Assembly: GCF_900112645.1 (NCBI RefSeq)
Contig: NZ_FOMO01000002.1
Location: forward strand, 677,593-741,592
Length of the DNA: 64,000 bases
Origin: Phytopseudomonas straminea
Lineage (GTDB): Bacteria; Pseudomonadota; Gammaproteobacteria; Pseudomonadales; Pseudomonadaceae
Direction of reading: 5' to 3'
The notes under the pieces were generated by a model, which was given only the letters and a program-made list of their open reading frames with translations, searched no databases and was not told the DNA's origin. Of the stretch, positions 17,610 to 26,464 are shown in pieces. The translations under genes were made by a program, and so were the position numbers. Position 1 is the first letter of the stretch; every line of letters starts with the position of its first letter.

Positions 17610-18152
17610 GTGGAGCTATCGAGTAAACGCCTACACCTGAGACAGATAACTCCAAGTGAGTGGCCGCTGTTTCTTGAGTTGCATCTTAACCTCGAAGTAA
17701 TCCGGTACATCTGTTCCACTCCAAACGAATCTCAAATCCGTGAAAAATTTGAATCCCGACTGCCGCAATGGTCGTCCGGTTCTAAACACTGGTTGTGTCT
17801 TGCCATCTTCGAATCTAATACCAACAACCCTGTCGGGGTGACGGGGCTGAAGCTTGAGTCTGAGAATAGCTCTACCGCGGAAGTTGGATATATGTTGCTG
17901 GAACGGTATCAGGGGAACGGGTACGGCTCTGAATCACTGCAAACAGTGATGAATTTCGCTCGAAACGTATTAGGACTTCATACCCTCAAAGGGGTGGTAA
18001 CAGAAGGAAATAGCGCATCTTGCCGCATGCTCGAAAAGTGCAGATTCGTGTTTGAGCAGCGAAAACCTGATGCCTGCATCATCAACGGGCAGCTGTTTGA
18101 TGATCGTCTCTATAGGTGTGATCTTGCCCATTCTGGCGGTCGATTTGACTAG
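17610..18152 (+). CDS. GNAT family N-acetyltransferase (RimJ/RimL-like)
   Basis: This 180-residue protein has an N-terminal LSSKRLHLRQITPSEWPLFL strand-helix, AEVGYMLLERYQGNGYGSES as the acetyl-CoA pyrophosphate loop region and VVTEGNSASCRMLEKCRF near the C-terminus. This is the RimJ/RimL subgroup that acetylates protein N-termini or small amines. GTG 17610 is preferred because GAGAGG lies seven bases upstream. Its codon use is clearly more AT-rich than the genes before 17573, for instance in runs of AAA, GAA and TTT codons, suggesting recent acquisition with the next few genes. The substrate is unknown. The 176 bp to the next gene show no clear signal. Confidence 0.85.
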   Translation: MELSSKRLHLRQITPSEWPLFLELHLNLEVIRYICSTPNESQIREKFESRLPQWSSGSKHWLCLAIFESNTNNPVGVTGLKLESENSSTAEVGYMLLERYQGNGYGSESLQTVMNFARNVLGLHTLKGVVTEGNSASCRMLEKCRFVFEQRKPDACIINGQLFDDRLYRCDLAHSGGRFD

Positions 18153-18328
18153 ATGCTCAAGCGCGACGCCTTGCTAACGGAGTGATGCGATTGCCCGGGC
18201 CGCCAGCATGAGCCGTTCAGTCTTATCGATTGCTTTGCCAGCGAACACAAAAGCAACTATGAGCTGCCTTGCTGATCATTCTCTCGGATGCCCTTAATAA
18301 GGCATCTATCTCAACATGGGGCCTGCGA

Positions 18329-18913
18329 ATGAATGTCGATTTCAGAAGTGGACAATGGCTGAATGCGCCCGCCACCTCAGAGGTGTCAAAGCACAGCCTG
18401 ACGATAACCACGGATTCGAACACGGACTTCTGGCGGGAGACCCATTACGGGTTTACCCGTGACACAGGGCATTTCCTGGGCGTTGCTACCACCGACGGAT
18501 TCACGGCGACCCTACGCATCCAGGGCGAATTCCGCTCCCTGTACGACCAGGCTGGCCTGATGGTGCGTATCGACGAAAACCGTTGGGTAAAGACGGGCGT
18601 CGAGTTCACTGATGGGGAAGCGTTTCTGAGCACTGTCGTTACTGATGGGAAATCGGATTGGTCGGTCTCACAACCTTTCAAGGAGTTGGAGGACTTCTAC
18701 ATACAAGTCACTCTTTCCAATGGCGCGATGCGTATTCAAGCCTCCCGCGACGGGCGCTTCTGGCCACTTCTGCGGCTGGCACCTTTCCCAGTCGCCAGCA
18801 CTTACCAGGTTGGCCCTACAGCTTGTACGCCGGAGCGCAGTGGGCTTGCTGTCCGATTCTCGGAGTTTGAAATCACTCCCGCTACTACGAAAGACCTTCA
18901 CGACCTGACTTAA
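18329..18913 (+). CDS. DUF1349 domain-containing protein
   Basis: This 194-residue protein starts MNVDFRSGQWLNAP and continues with TDSNTDFWRETHYGFTRDTG and YDQAGLMVRIDENRWVKTGVEF, the beta-rich pattern of the DUF1349 (concanavalin-like) family. Members are soluble and of uncertain role, sometimes called enolase-regulating on weak grounds. The ATG at 18329 is chosen because the family begins at this strand, although the upstream Shine-Dalgarno is poor. It lies in the AT-richer stretch beside tRNA-Ser and ends 10 bp before an integrase remnant. Confidence 0.78.
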   Translation: MNVDFRSGQWLNAPATSEVSKHSLTITTDSNTDFWRETHYGFTRDTGHFLGVATTDGFTATLRIQGEFRSLYDQAGLMVRIDENRWVKTGVEFTDGEAFLSTVVTDGKSDWSVSQPFKELEDFYIQVTLSNGAMRIQASRDGRFWPLLRLAPFPVASTYQVGPTACTPERSGLAVRFSEFEITPATTKDLHDLT

Positions 18914-18923
18914 CTGCGCCTGG

Positions 18924-19151
18924 TTGCAGGCAGTTATCCACGTCCGGCATCACACGTTTGCCAGTCGCTTCGTCATGAACGGTGGAAATATCCTGACCCT
19001 GCAGAAAATCCTGGACTACCAATCGTTGGCTATGACCATGCGCTATGCGCGTCTTGCACCAGATCATCTACAAGACGCTGTCTCGCTAGGCCCTCAGTCG
19101 TGGAGAGCCGTACAAAGTCCCATCATCCTTAAGGCGTGCCGGAAGTGCTGA
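18924..19151 (+). pseudogene. Phage-type tyrosine recombinase remnant (C-terminal catalytic end)
   Basis: About 55 codons read as the last part of a tyrosine integrase: HVRHHTFASRF with the HxxR-like pair, VMNGGNILTLQKILDYQS, then MTMRYARLAPDHLQDAV with the nucleophile Tyr. No upstream catalytic Arg box or DNA-binding domain is present, and the HVRHHTF segment looks slightly scrambled against the usual HxLRHTFAS. It is therefore a non-functional fragment. It lies about 0.7 kb from the 3' end of tRNA-Ser, the classical integration target. Homology stops near 19100, and the remainder of the frame is not integrase-like. Confidence 0.8.
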
Positions 19152-19665
19152 CCTGCTCAATGACTTTGATTCTTGAAAGCAACCGATCATCACTAGACTG
19201 AAACGCAAGGAAAATAGCGATGAAGCCGATGATGCCAAGCGACCACGTAATAGAAAATGAAAGGCTGATGTAGTGTGAACGACTCAAACCGTAGGCAATG
19301 CTGGACTCTTGTGGCTTTTCAGGATTGAACCTGACTTCCAAAGTCTTGGCTGACCGGATCTTTTCAAAGAGTTTGCGATGTTGCTCGTAACCACTGCTGC
19401 CGCTGTAACCATCGTTCAACGTGTTGCCGTTGTAGGTATGCCCACCCACTTGGTAGGTGTACTCGACTTCAACTGCATACGTTCGTGAGTTTTCAGAGTC
19501 AGTCTCCTCCTTCAACTCCACACGTTCAACTTGAGCAAAGGTAGTCGGCCAGTTCTCCGCATCCATGGCGCGCTTGAGCGATGTAAAGCCAGACCAAAGC
19601 AATACAGCCCCAGTACCCACTGCGAGCGTTAAAAAGACCAACGCAATCAAAAGACCGACTTTCAT
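19129..19665 (-). CDS. DUF3592 domain-containing membrane protein
   Basis: This 178-residue protein has an N-terminal membrane helix (LLIALVFLTLAVGTGAVLLW), an extracytoplasmic beta domain with WPTTFAQVERVELKEE, YAVEVEYTYQVGGHTYNGN and LEVRFNPEKPQESSI (the DUF3592 pattern), and a second helix near residues 143-163. The ATG at 19665 follows GGAG. Extending the frame upstream would run through the tRNA gene and is rejected. The function is unknown. It lies on the 3' side of tRNA-Ser and its last bases overlap the opposite-strand integrase fragment, so it probably belongs to the island remnant. Confidence 0.8.
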   Translation of the reverse strand: MKVGLLIALVFLTLAVGTGAVLLWSGFTSLKRAMDAENWPTTFAQVERVELKEETDSENSRTYAVEVEYTYQVGGHTYNGNTLNDGYSGSSGYEQHRKLFEKIRSAKTLEVRFNPEKPQESSIAYGLSRSHYISLSFSITWSLGIIGFIAIFLAFQSSDDRLLSRIKVIEQVSTSGTP

Positions 19666-19777
19666 AAGGCTCCATCCTTTATGAACGCTCATAACGCGAA
19701 CTGAGCCAGTTAGCCCAAAGCTTGCCTTTCTTTCAACGGGTGTTTCGACACTTCTTCGACAGTTGCCCAGTCTGAAA

Positions 19778-19815
19778 CGAAAAAGCCCCCGAAACTCTAT
19801 GAATTTCAGGGGCTT
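19778..19815 (-). terminator. Rho-independent terminator of tRNA-Ser
   Basis: On the minus strand AAGCCCC and GAAA pair with TTTC and GGGGCTT (19783-19794 against 19804-19815, one internal mismatch). Four or five T follow. It begins 13 bp after the CCA end of the tRNA gene. Confidence 0.8.
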
Positions 19816-19827
19816 AGACGATCTATA

Positions 19828-19917
19828 TGGCGGGAAGATAGGGATTTGAACCCTAGGTACCATCGCTGATACAACGGATTTCGAATCCGTCCCGTTCGGC
19901 CACTCCGGCATCTTCCC
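19828..19917 (-). tRNA. tRNA-Ser (anticodon CGA)
   Basis: The 90-nt sequence folds as a long-variable-arm tRNA. The acceptor is GGGAAGA with TCTTCCC plus an encoded GCCA end, and the anticodon stem ACGGA/TCCGT carries loop TTCGAAA, so the anticodon is CGA (19881-19883). The T-arm is TAGGG-TTCAAAT-CCCTA and the variable arm follows. The class II variable arm and CGA anticodon identify a serine tRNA reading UCG. Its 3' end faces the AT-rich genes and integrase remnant. Upstream of it (19918-20160) I see only promoter-like sequence. Confidence 0.95.
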
Positions 19918-20160
19918 AGGCGGCGCGCATGATACCAGCAGAAATCCGTTTGGCGAAGCCCATCGCGTAATTTTTTTCACGTGCTATCAAATGCTTGGCT
20001 CATTTGCTCGGTGGCGGCGGCGCTGGGGCGGGCCGGTTGGCGCGCCTGTCAGTGCTGGTTACAGTCGGGTTGTACCGCTGAAGCATTGTGCCTGGACCAA
20101 GACTGTCGGCTGTCAGAGTCATCCACTCGGCGGATGTAGCCTTGCTGGCAAAGCAAAATA

Positions 20161-20176
20161 CTGTACATTTAAACAG
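20161..20176. promoter_or_regulatory. LexA (SOS) box of the imuA-imuB-dnaE2 operon
   Basis: CTGTACATTTAAACAG fits the LexA consensus CTGT-N8-ACAG perfectly, with an AT-rich spacer. It ends 23 bp before the imuA start codon, where it would cover the promoter. SOS repression of this cassette by LexA is established in other proteobacteria. Confidence 0.9.
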
Positions 20177-20199
20177 TGTTTTCTTGCCATTTGCCTGCC

Positions 20200-20820
20200 A
20201 TGTCTTCCGTCGTCGCTATCGATCATCTGCTCAATGAGCGCCGTATCTGGCGTGGCCAGGGCATCGTCGCGCCCAGTGGCCACCAGCCCACTGGCAACGC
20301 AGCGCTGGATGCCTCGTTGCCAGGAGGTGGCTGGCCGGAAGCGGCCTTGAGCGAGTTGCTCGTCGAGGCACCGGGTATCGGTGAGCTGCGCCTGGTGCTG
20401 CCGACATTGGCGCGCTTGAGCGCTGCCGGAGAGCGGGTGGTGTTGGTCGCGCCGCCTTACCTGCCCTACCCCGGCGCCTGGCTGGCGGCTGGGGTGGAGA
20501 TGAAGCAGCTGACGCTGATCCAGGCGAGCGCCCGGGATGCCTTGTGGGCGGCCGAGCAATGCCTGCGTTCGGGCAGTTGTGGGGCGGTGGTGCTCTGGCC
20601 GCAACGGGCCGATGACCGTGCCCTGCGCCGCCTGCAGATTGCCGCTGAAACCGGGCAGACCCTGGCTTTCGCCTATCGTCCGCTGTTTGAGGCACGCAAC
20701 CCTTCGCCGGCTGCCTTGCGCCTGACCATCCAGGCGCAGCCCGCCCAGGTACGGGTGCTCAAGTGCCGAGGTGGGCAACCACCGGCGCGCACGTTTCACT
20801 TGAGCGGCTGGGGCTCTTGA
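20200..20820 (+). CDS. imuA: ImuA, translesion mutagenesis accessory protein
   Basis: This 206-residue RecA/SulA-like protein without a usable Walker A begins MSSVVAIDHLLNERRIWRG and contains TGNAALDASLPGGGWPEAALSELL, the ImuA hallmark resembling the RecA N-terminal core, then VLVAPPYLPYPGAWLAAGVE. ImuA helps assemble the ImuB-DnaE2 mutasome at damaged DNA. ATG 20200 is preferred over an upstream GTG at 20176 that lies inside the LexA box. It is the first gene of the cassette, one base before imuB. Confidence 0.92.
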   Translation: MSSVVAIDHLLNERRIWRGQGIVAPSGHQPTGNAALDASLPGGGWPEAALSELLVEAPGIGELRLVLPTLARLSAAGERVVLVAPPYLPYPGAWLAAGVEMKQLTLIQASARDALWAAEQCLRSGSCGAVVLWPQRADDRALRRLQIAAETGQTLAFAYRPLFEARNPSPAALRLTIQAQPAQVRVLKCRGGQPPARTFHLSGWGS

Positions 20821-20821
20821 T

Positions 20822-22231
20822 ATGCGCTGGGCGTGCATCCTGCTGCCGCAACTGGCCATGGACGGCGTGTTGCGTGGCCGTGAAGAGGCCAACGCGCCGC
20901 TGGTGCTGCTGAGCGGCACGCCCCAGCGGCGCATGCTGCAGGCGGTCAACCCGGCTGCACGAACGCTCGGCCTGCGCCCAGGGCTGCCCCTGACGGCGGC
21001 GCAATCCCTGAACTGCGCGTTCACCAGCGCCGAGTACGACCCCGCCGACATCGAGCGCTGGCGCAGCTTCCTGGCGGCCTGGGCCTACGGTTTCAGCTCC
21101 CAGGTGAGCCTGCACTATCCGCGCTGCCTGCTGCTCGAGGTGCAATCGAGCCTGTCGCTGTTCGGGCCCTGGCCGCGCTTTGAGGCACGCCTGCGTGAGG
21201 AGCTGACGTCGCTGGGCTTTCGCCATCGCATCACCCTGGCGCATCACCCTGCCGCGGCGCGCATGCTCGCCAACCTGCATGATGGCCTGGCTATCACCGA
21301 CGAGCAGGCGTTGCGCGAGCGGCTGGCGGCCATGCCCCTGGATCGCATCGGCCTGCCCGAGTATCTGGTCACCACGCTGGCGCGCATGGGTCTGCGCCAG
21401 GTGCGCCAGTTGCAGGCGCTGCCCCGCGACAGCCTGGCGCGGCGCTTCCCCCCGGAGTTGCTGGCCGGCCTGGATACCCTGATGGGCCTGCGCCCGCTGG
21501 CGCTGGAGTACTACCGCCCGCCAGATGTGTTCGACAGCCGGCTGGAGCTGCACTTCGAAGTGGAATCAACCCAGGCCCTGCTGTTTCCGCTGCGGCGCCT
21601 GACCGCGGACCTGGCCGCCTACCTGGCAGGCCGGGACTGCGGCGTGCAGCGTTTCGTGCTGCACCTGGAGCACCGTGACGGTGACGACAGCCTGCTGCCC
21701 GTCGGCCTGCTCAGTGCCGAGCGAGAAGCGGGCATGCTGCTGGAATTCACCCGCGGCCGCCTGGAGCAGCTGCAATTGCCGTCACCGGTGCTGGCGCTAC
21801 GCCTGGTGGCCCGCGACCTGCCGACCTTCGTACCACAGCACCAGGCGCTGTTCGAGGACCGACCGCAACAAACCCTGGGCTGGGAGCAACTGCGTGAACG
21901 CCTGCGCGCACGCCTGGGTGACGACGCCGTGCAAGGCCTGGCCGCCCATGCCGACCATCGCCCGGAAAAGGCCTGGCGCACGGCTACCAGCCACGTTGCA
22001 TTGCCCAGCCCGAGCGCTGCCCGGCCCAGCTGGCTGCTGCCGGAGCCCCAAGTGCTGCGTGAGCCGCTGCATATTCTCAGCGGCCCCGAGCGGATCGAAT
22101 CCGGCTGGTGGGATGGCGAGGACGTGCGTCGCGATTATTACCTGATCGAAACGCGCAGCGGCCAGCGCGGCTGGGCGTTTCGCAGCGTCGGTGAAGACGG
22201 CCCGCTGCGGCTGCACGGCTGGTTCGCATGA
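20822..22231 (+). CDS. imuB: ImuB, catalytically inactive Y-family polymerase homologue
   Basis: This 469-residue protein has the Y-family palm/fingers/little-finger order ([61 protein letters not shown]). The catalytic carboxylates of DinB are absent: the first motif reads [11 protein letters not shown] instead of carrying the metal-binding Asp, and the second reads [13 protein letters not shown]. This matches ImuB, which is a hub that binds the beta clamp, ImuA and DnaE2. QHQALFED near residue 340 could be a clamp-binding motif. Its stop overlaps dnaE2 by four bases. Confidence 0.93.
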   Translation: MRWACILLPQLAMDGVLRGREEANAPLVLLSGTPQRRMLQAVNPAARTLGLRPGLPLTAAQSLNCAFTSAEYDPADIERWRSFLAAWAYGFSSQVSLHYPRCLLLEVQSSLSLFGPWPRFEARLREELTSLGFRHRITLAHHPAAARMLANLHDGLAITDEQALRERLAAMPLDRIGLPEYLVTTLARMGLRQVRQLQALPRDSLARRFPPELLAGLDTLMGLRPLALEYYRPPDVFDSRLELHFEVESTQALLFPLRRLTADLAAYLAGRDCGVQRFVLHLEHRDGDDSLLPVGLLSAEREAGMLLEFTRGRLEQLQLPSPVLALRLVARDLPTFVPQHQALFEDRPQQTLGWEQLRERLRARLGDDAVQGLAAHADHRPEKAWRTATSHVALPSPSAARPSWLLPEPQVLREPLHILSGPERIESGWWDGEDVRRDYYLIETRSGQRGWAFRSVGEDGPLRLHGWFA

Positions 22232-25200
22232 GCCTGCACGAGTACGCCGAGCTGCACTGCCTGTCGAACTTCAGTTTCCAGCGCGGTGCCTCCAGCGCCG
22301 CCGAACTGTTCGAACGTGCCAAGCTGCTCGGCTATCGCGCCCTAGCGATCACCGACGAATGCACCCTGGCCGGCATCGTGCGCGCCTGGCAGGCCGCCAA
22401 GGAGCATGGTGTGAAGCTGATCGTCGGCAGCGAACTGCGCCTGGAGAGCGGTGCCCGGCTGATCGTGCTGGTCGAGAACCTCGCTGGTTACCAGCGCCTC
22501 TGCGCGCTGATCACCCGTGCCCGACGGCGTGCGGAAAAGGGCCGCTACATCCTGCTCGACGAAGACCTGCCCGAGGCGCCGGATGGACTGCTGGCCATCT
22601 GGCTGCCACGCGCGAACGACGACGCCATGGCCGGCGTCTGGCTGCGCGAGCGCTTTGCCGAGCGCCTGTGGCTGGGCCTAGAGCTGCACCGCGGCGCCGA
22701 CGATGCAGCGCTGTTGCAACATGGCCTCGGCCTGGCCCGGCAACTGGGCATCCCTGCCGTGGCCTGTGGCGACGTGCACATGCATGCCCGTGGCCGCCGC
22801 GCCCTGCAGGATTGCATGACCGCCATCCATCACCACCTGCCCGTGGCCGAGGCCGGCGCCTACCTGTTCGCCAATGGCGAGCGCCACCTGCGCCGCCGTG
22901 AAGAACTGGCCGAGCTGTATCCATCCGAACTGCTCTCCGAAACCCTGGGTATCGCCGAGCGCTGCCGGTTCGATCTCGATGAGCTCAAGTATCAGTATCC
23001 CCACGAGCTGGTGCCGGCCGGGCATACCCCAAACTCCTGGCTGCGCCACCTGGTCGAGGACGGCATCCGCTGGCGCTGGGGCGATGGCATCAGCGACAAG
23101 GCGCGGGCGCAGATCGAAAGGGAACTGGCGCTGATCAGCGAGCTGAGCTACGAGAGCTACTTCCTGACCGTGCACGACATCGTGCGCTTCGCCCGCGAGC
23201 AATCGATTCTCTGCCAGGGACGTGGCTCGGCAGCCAACTCGTCGGTGTGCTTCGCCCTGGGCATCACCGAACTGAACCCGATGGCCAAGGGCAGCCGCCT
23301 GCTGTTCGAGCGTTTCCTGTCCCGCGAGCGCAACGAGCCGCCGGACATCGACGTGGATTTCGAGCACGACCGCCGCGAGGAAGTCATCCAGTACGTGTTC
23401 CGCCGTTATGGCCGCGAGCGCGCGGCGCTGACCGCGGTGGTCAGCACCTACCACGGCGCCGGGGCGATTCGCGACGTGGCCAAGGCCCTGGGCTTGCCGC
23501 CCGATCAGATCAACGCCCTGGCCGGTTGCTGCGGCCGCTGGAGCGACGGCATTCCCGATGCCGAACGCCTGCGCGAGGCCGGTTTCGACCCGCAGAGCAA
23601 GGTGCTGCACCGAGTGCTGGTGCTGGCTGGCGAGCTGATCGGCTTTCCCCGCCACCTCTCCCAGCACCCCGGCGGCTTCGTGATTTCCGAGACGCCGCTC
23701 GACACCCTGGTGCCGGTGGAAAACGCCAGCATGGCCGAGCGCACCGTGATCCAGTGGGACAAGGACGATCTCGACGCCGTCGGCCTGCTCAAGGTGGACG
23801 TGCTGGCCCTCGGCATGCTCAGCGCCCTGCGCCGCTGCTTCGACCTGCTGGCCGTCTACCGCAACAAACGCTGGACGCTGGCCAGCCTGCCGGCCGAGGA
23901 CAAAGCCACCTACGAGATGATCAGCCGCGCCGATACCCTGGGGGTGTTCCAGATCGAATCCCGCGCGCAGATGGCCATGCTGCCACGCCTGCGGCCGAAG
24001 ACCTTCTATGACCTGGTGATTCAGGTCGCCATCGTGCGGCCGGGGCCGATCCAGGGCGATATGGTGCACCCCTACCTGCGCCGCCGCACCGGTGAAGAAG
24101 CGGTCACTTACCCCTCCGAGGAATTGCAGCCGGTGTTCGAGCGCACCCTGGGTGTGCCGCTGTTTCAGGAGCAGGTGATGGAGCTGGCGATCATCGCCGC
24201 CGATTACTCACCCGGCGAAGCAGATGAACTGCGCCGTGCCATGGCTGCCTGGAAGCGTCATGGCGGCCTGGAGCCGCACCGCGAGCGGCTGACCAGGCGC
24301 ATGCTCGAGAAGGACTACCCCATCGAATACATCAACCGCATCTTCGAGCAGATCAAGGGCTTCGGCAGCTACGGCTTTCCCGAGTCCCATGCTTCCAGCT
24401 TCGCCCTGCTCACCTACGCCAGTTGCTGGCTCAAGTGCCACGAGCCGGCGGCTTTCGCCTGCGCGCTGATCAACAGCTGGCCGATGGGTTTCTACAACCC
24501 CGACCAGGTGCTGCAGGACGTACGCCGCCATGGCTTGCGCATCCACCCGGTGGACGTGCGCTACAGCGCCTGGGAATGCACCCTGGAAGATATCGGCAAG
24601 CCGCAGCCGGCCATCCGCCTGGGCCTGTGCCTGGTCAAGGGGTTTCGCGAGGATGCGGCGCTGCGCATCGCCGCCGCCCGCGAGCAGGCGGCATTCGGCG
24701 ATATTGCCGATCTGTGCCAGCGCGCCCACCTGGATAACAATGCCCGCGCGCGCCTGGCCGACGCGGGCGCTCTGCAGGCCCTGGTCGGCCATCGCCACCA
24801 GGCGCGCTGGGCCATCGCCGGGGTGGAGCCGCAATTGCCGCTGTTCGCCAGCCTACCCACCCAGCAGGAAGCCGCCATAAGCCTGCCGCGCCCCAGCGTC
24901 GGCGAGAACCTGCTGACCGACTACGCGACCCTCGGCACCACCCTCGGCCCACATCCGCTGTCGCTCTTGCGCGGCAAACTCAGGGCCGCACGCTGCCGCA
25001 GCCGCCGTGAGCTGGAGCATGTGGAGCCCGGCAGGATGGTCAGCGTGGCCGGCCTGGTGATCGGCCGCCAGCGCCCGCAAACCGCCAGCGGCGTGACCTT
25101 CGTGACCCTAGAGGACGAGTTCGGCATGATCAATGTGCTGGTGCGCCTGGAGTTGGCCGAGCGCCAGCGCAAGACGCTGCTGCAATCACGGCTGATGCGG

Positions 25201-25314
25201 ATCGACGGGCATCTGGAAGCGGCCAACGGGGTAAGGCATGTGATCGCGGGGCGGCTGGTGGACCTGACCGACTGGCTGGTGGGGCTGGATGTGCGTAGTC
25301 GGGATTTTCATTGA
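22228..25314 (+). CDS. dnaE2: Error-prone DNA polymerase DnaE2 (ImuC)
   Basis: This 1028-residue C-family polymerase alpha subunit is shorter than the replicative DnaE1. It has an N-terminal PHP domain ([19 protein letters not shown]), the polymerase core with catalytic aspartates in [16 protein letters not shown] near residue 375, [17 protein letters not shown] and [17 protein letters not shown], a helix-hairpin region, and a C-terminal OB fold ([18 protein letters not shown]). It performs SOS-induced, mutagenic translesion synthesis with ImuA and ImuB. The ATGA overlap with imuB and the LexA box upstream of imuA give coordinated control. Confidence 0.95.
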   Translation: MSLHEYAELHCLSNFSFQRGASSAAELFERAKLLGYRALAITDECTLAGIVRAWQAAKEHGVKLIVGSELRLESGARLIVLVENLAGYQRLCALITRARRRAEKGRYILLDEDLPEAPDGLLAIWLPRANDDAMAGVWLRERFAERLWLGLELHRGADDAALLQHGLGLARQLGIPAVACGDVHMHARGRRALQDCMTAIHHHLPVAEAGAYLFANGERHLRRREELAELYPSELLSETLGIAERCRFDLDELKYQYPHELVPAGHTPNSWLRHLVEDGIRWRWGDGISDKARAQIERELALISELSYESYFLTVHDIVRFAREQSILCQGRGSAANSSVCFALGITELNPMAKGSRLLFERFLSRERNEPPDIDVDFEHDRREEVIQYVFRRYGRERAALTAVVSTYHGAGAIRDVAKALGLPPDQINALAGCCGRWSDGIPDAERLREAGFDPQSKVLHRVLVLAGELIGFPRHLSQHPGGFVISETPLDTLVPVENASMAERTVIQWDKDDLDAVGLLKVDVLALGMLSALRRCFDLLAVYRNKRWTLASLPAEDKATYEMISRADTLGVFQIESRAQMAMLPRLRPKTFYDLVIQVAIVRPGPIQGDMVHPYLRRRTGEEAVTYPSEELQPVFERTLGVPLFQEQVMELAIIAADYSPGEADELRRAMAAWKRHGGLEPHRERLTRRMLEKDYPIEYINRIFEQIKGFGSYGFPESHASSFALLTYASCWLKCHEPAAFACALINSWPMGFYNPDQVLQDVRRHGLRIHPVDVRYSAWECTLEDIGKPQPAIRLGLCLVKGFREDAALRIAAAREQAAFGDIADLCQRAHLDNNARARLADAGALQALVGHRHQARWAIAGVEPQLPLFASLPTQQEAAISLPRPSVGENLLTDYATLGTTLGPHPLSLLRGKLRAARCRSRRELEHVEPGRMVSVAGLVIGRQRPQTASGVTFVTLEDEFGMINVLVRLELAERQRKTLLQSRLMRIDGHLEAANGVRHVIAGRLVDLTDWLVGLDVRSRDFH

Positions 25315-25508
25315 GGCGGGATGCAGCGCTCGGCAGCTGTGGTTTGCCTAGGGTTTTGATGGGCTTCGCCCATCCTACGAGCGGTGGATTTTGCGAGATC
25401 GAAGAAACTGGTGGGGATTTCCTAGCGCACTCAGTCCGGTGAGAATGAGGCATCGCGCCCATGGACTGAGCGCCCGCACGCTCCTACAGGTGACTGGGGT
25501 AACAGTGC
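25315..25508. repeat. Intergenic stretch with two hairpin-forming repeats
   Basis: GATGGGC-TTC-GCCCATC (25358-25374), flanked by GGTTTT and CTACG, is a short stem-loop of a kind often scattered in Pseudomonas intergenic DNA. Further on, CTCAGTCC (25430-25437) pairs with GGACTGAG (25463-25470) across 25 bases. The stretch separates the ends of two convergent genes, dnaE2 and the elaA-like gene, so the hairpins may serve as terminators. No coding potential is seen. Confidence 0.5.
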
Positions 25509-25964
25509 TTACAGCACCCGGCGCATCCCGATATGGGGAATATCGTCTTCCAGGTATTCATCGGTCGCCACCACGAAACCGTAGCGGCCGTAGTAGCCCT
25601 GCAGGTGCGCCTGGGCGGACATGTACACGGGCAGGCCTGGCCAGCGTAGCCCGCAGGCCAGCAGGGCCTGTTCCATCATGATGTGGCCGAGACCGGTGCC
25701 GCGGGCGCTGGGTGCAGTGACGACACGGCCGATAATCACTTCGCCGTCGTTGAGCGACGGGTCGAGCAGACGCAGGTAAGCCGCCAGTTCATCGCCACGC
25801 CAGCCCAGCAGGTGACAGGTGTCACCTTCGAGATCGCGGCCATCGACTTCCAGGTACGGACAGTTCTGTTCGACCACGAACACCTGGGTACGCAGCGCCA
25901 GCACGGCGTACAGCTCGGTCTTGGTCAATTCGGTGTGGTGCTTGCAGTGCCAGGTAACGGACAT
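25509..25964 (-). CDS. ElaA-like GNAT N-acetyltransferase
   Basis: This 151-residue protein has the ElaA pattern: MSVTWHCKHHTELTKTELYA, LRTQVFVVEQNCPYLEVDGRDL, then IIGRVVTAPSARGTGLGHIM, where the RGTGLG loop binds acetyl-CoA, and YYGRYGFV near the end. The physiological substrate of ElaA is not established. It is a single gene converging on dnaE2, with its own ATG at 25964. It lies 72 bp downstream of the globin operon end on the same strand and may or may not be read from it. Confidence 0.9.
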   Translation of the reverse strand: MSVTWHCKHHTELTKTELYAVLALRTQVFVVEQNCPYLEVDGRDLEGDTCHLLGWRGDELAAYLRLLDPSLNDGEVIIGRVVTAPSARGTGLGHIMMEQALLACGLRWPGLPVYMSAQAHLQGYYGRYGFVVATDEYLEDDIPHIGMRRVL

Positions 25965-26036
25965 GATCGGCTCACAACTAGAGGCTCGGGATAGCCGGCG
26001 ACTCTACCCCCATCGCCCCTTTTCGTCATGAGGTCT

Positions 26037-26462
26037 CTACTTTTCGATCACCTGCCCACGCAAGGCCGCCAGGCGGGCCAGCAGGCGGTTCTGCACCGGC
26101 GTCGACACGCCCTGGCTGTCCATCGAGGCCTGCAGGTTCTCGACCAAGGCATTGAAGTGGCTGGGCGACAGATTCTGGCCCTTGTGGCTTTCCTCCAAAG
26201 AGTCGCCGGTATAGACGCAAGGCCCGCCGGCAATCACGCAGAACTTGTCGACCAGTTTGTCACGCAGCCCGACGATATCCACCTTGGCGAAGAACGGCGC
26301 GATACGCTGATCACCCGCCACATTGAGCAGCATGCCTTCGACGATGCGGTTGATGCCGGGTTTCTCGCCCAGGTCACGATATAAGCTGTCATCCTTGGCT
26401 GGCTGCTGCGCGCAGCCGATCAATACCAGCGCCAGTAGCGCAACACAGAATGAACGCAGCAT
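26037..26462 (-). CDS. Lipoprotein group I truncated hemoglobin
   Basis: This 141-residue protein has a lipoprotein signal peptide whose lipobox is LIGC, so Cys17 would be lipidated. Residues about 25-135 form a truncated globin: SLYRDLGEKPGINRIVEGML, IAPFFAKVD, GGPCVYTGDSLEESHKGQNL with His93 as the probable proximal haem ligand, and SPSHFNALVENL. Group I globins bind O2 and NO. An envelope-tethered form is unusual, since most are cytoplasmic. It is the last gene of a four-gene operon, two bases after the DUF3034 gene. Two cysteines (75 and 82) near the haem pocket could be redox-active, by inference. Confidence 0.88.
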   Translation of the reverse strand: MLRSFCVALLALVLIGCAQQPAKDDSLYRDLGEKPGINRIVEGMLLNVAGDQRIAPFFAKVDIVGLRDKLVDKFCVIAGGPCVYTGDSLEESHKGQNLSPSHFNALVENLQASMDSQGVSTPVQNRLLARLAALRGQVIEK

Positions 26463-26464
26463 GC

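Noticed and set aside
18924..19151. A functional integrase or xerC-like gene
   Set aside because: Only the last catalytic segment is present; no N-terminal DNA-binding domain or first catalytic Arg exists upstream, where a DUF1349 gene lies.
19666..19980. N-terminal extension of the DUF3592 gene through the tRNA
   Set aside because: The extension translates tRNA-Ser (MPEWPNGTDSKSVV is the usual artefact of serine tRNA). A start with GGAG exists at 19665.
20822..22231. Active DinB-type polymerase IV
   Set aside because: The metal-binding carboxylates are absent and the gene is in the imuA-imuB-dnaE2 cassette, so it is ImuB.
22678..24069. 463-codon minus-strand frame inside dnaE2
   Set aside because: It is antisense to conserved polymerase motifs ([17 protein letters not shown]), with low-complexity composition and no ribosome site or family resemblance.
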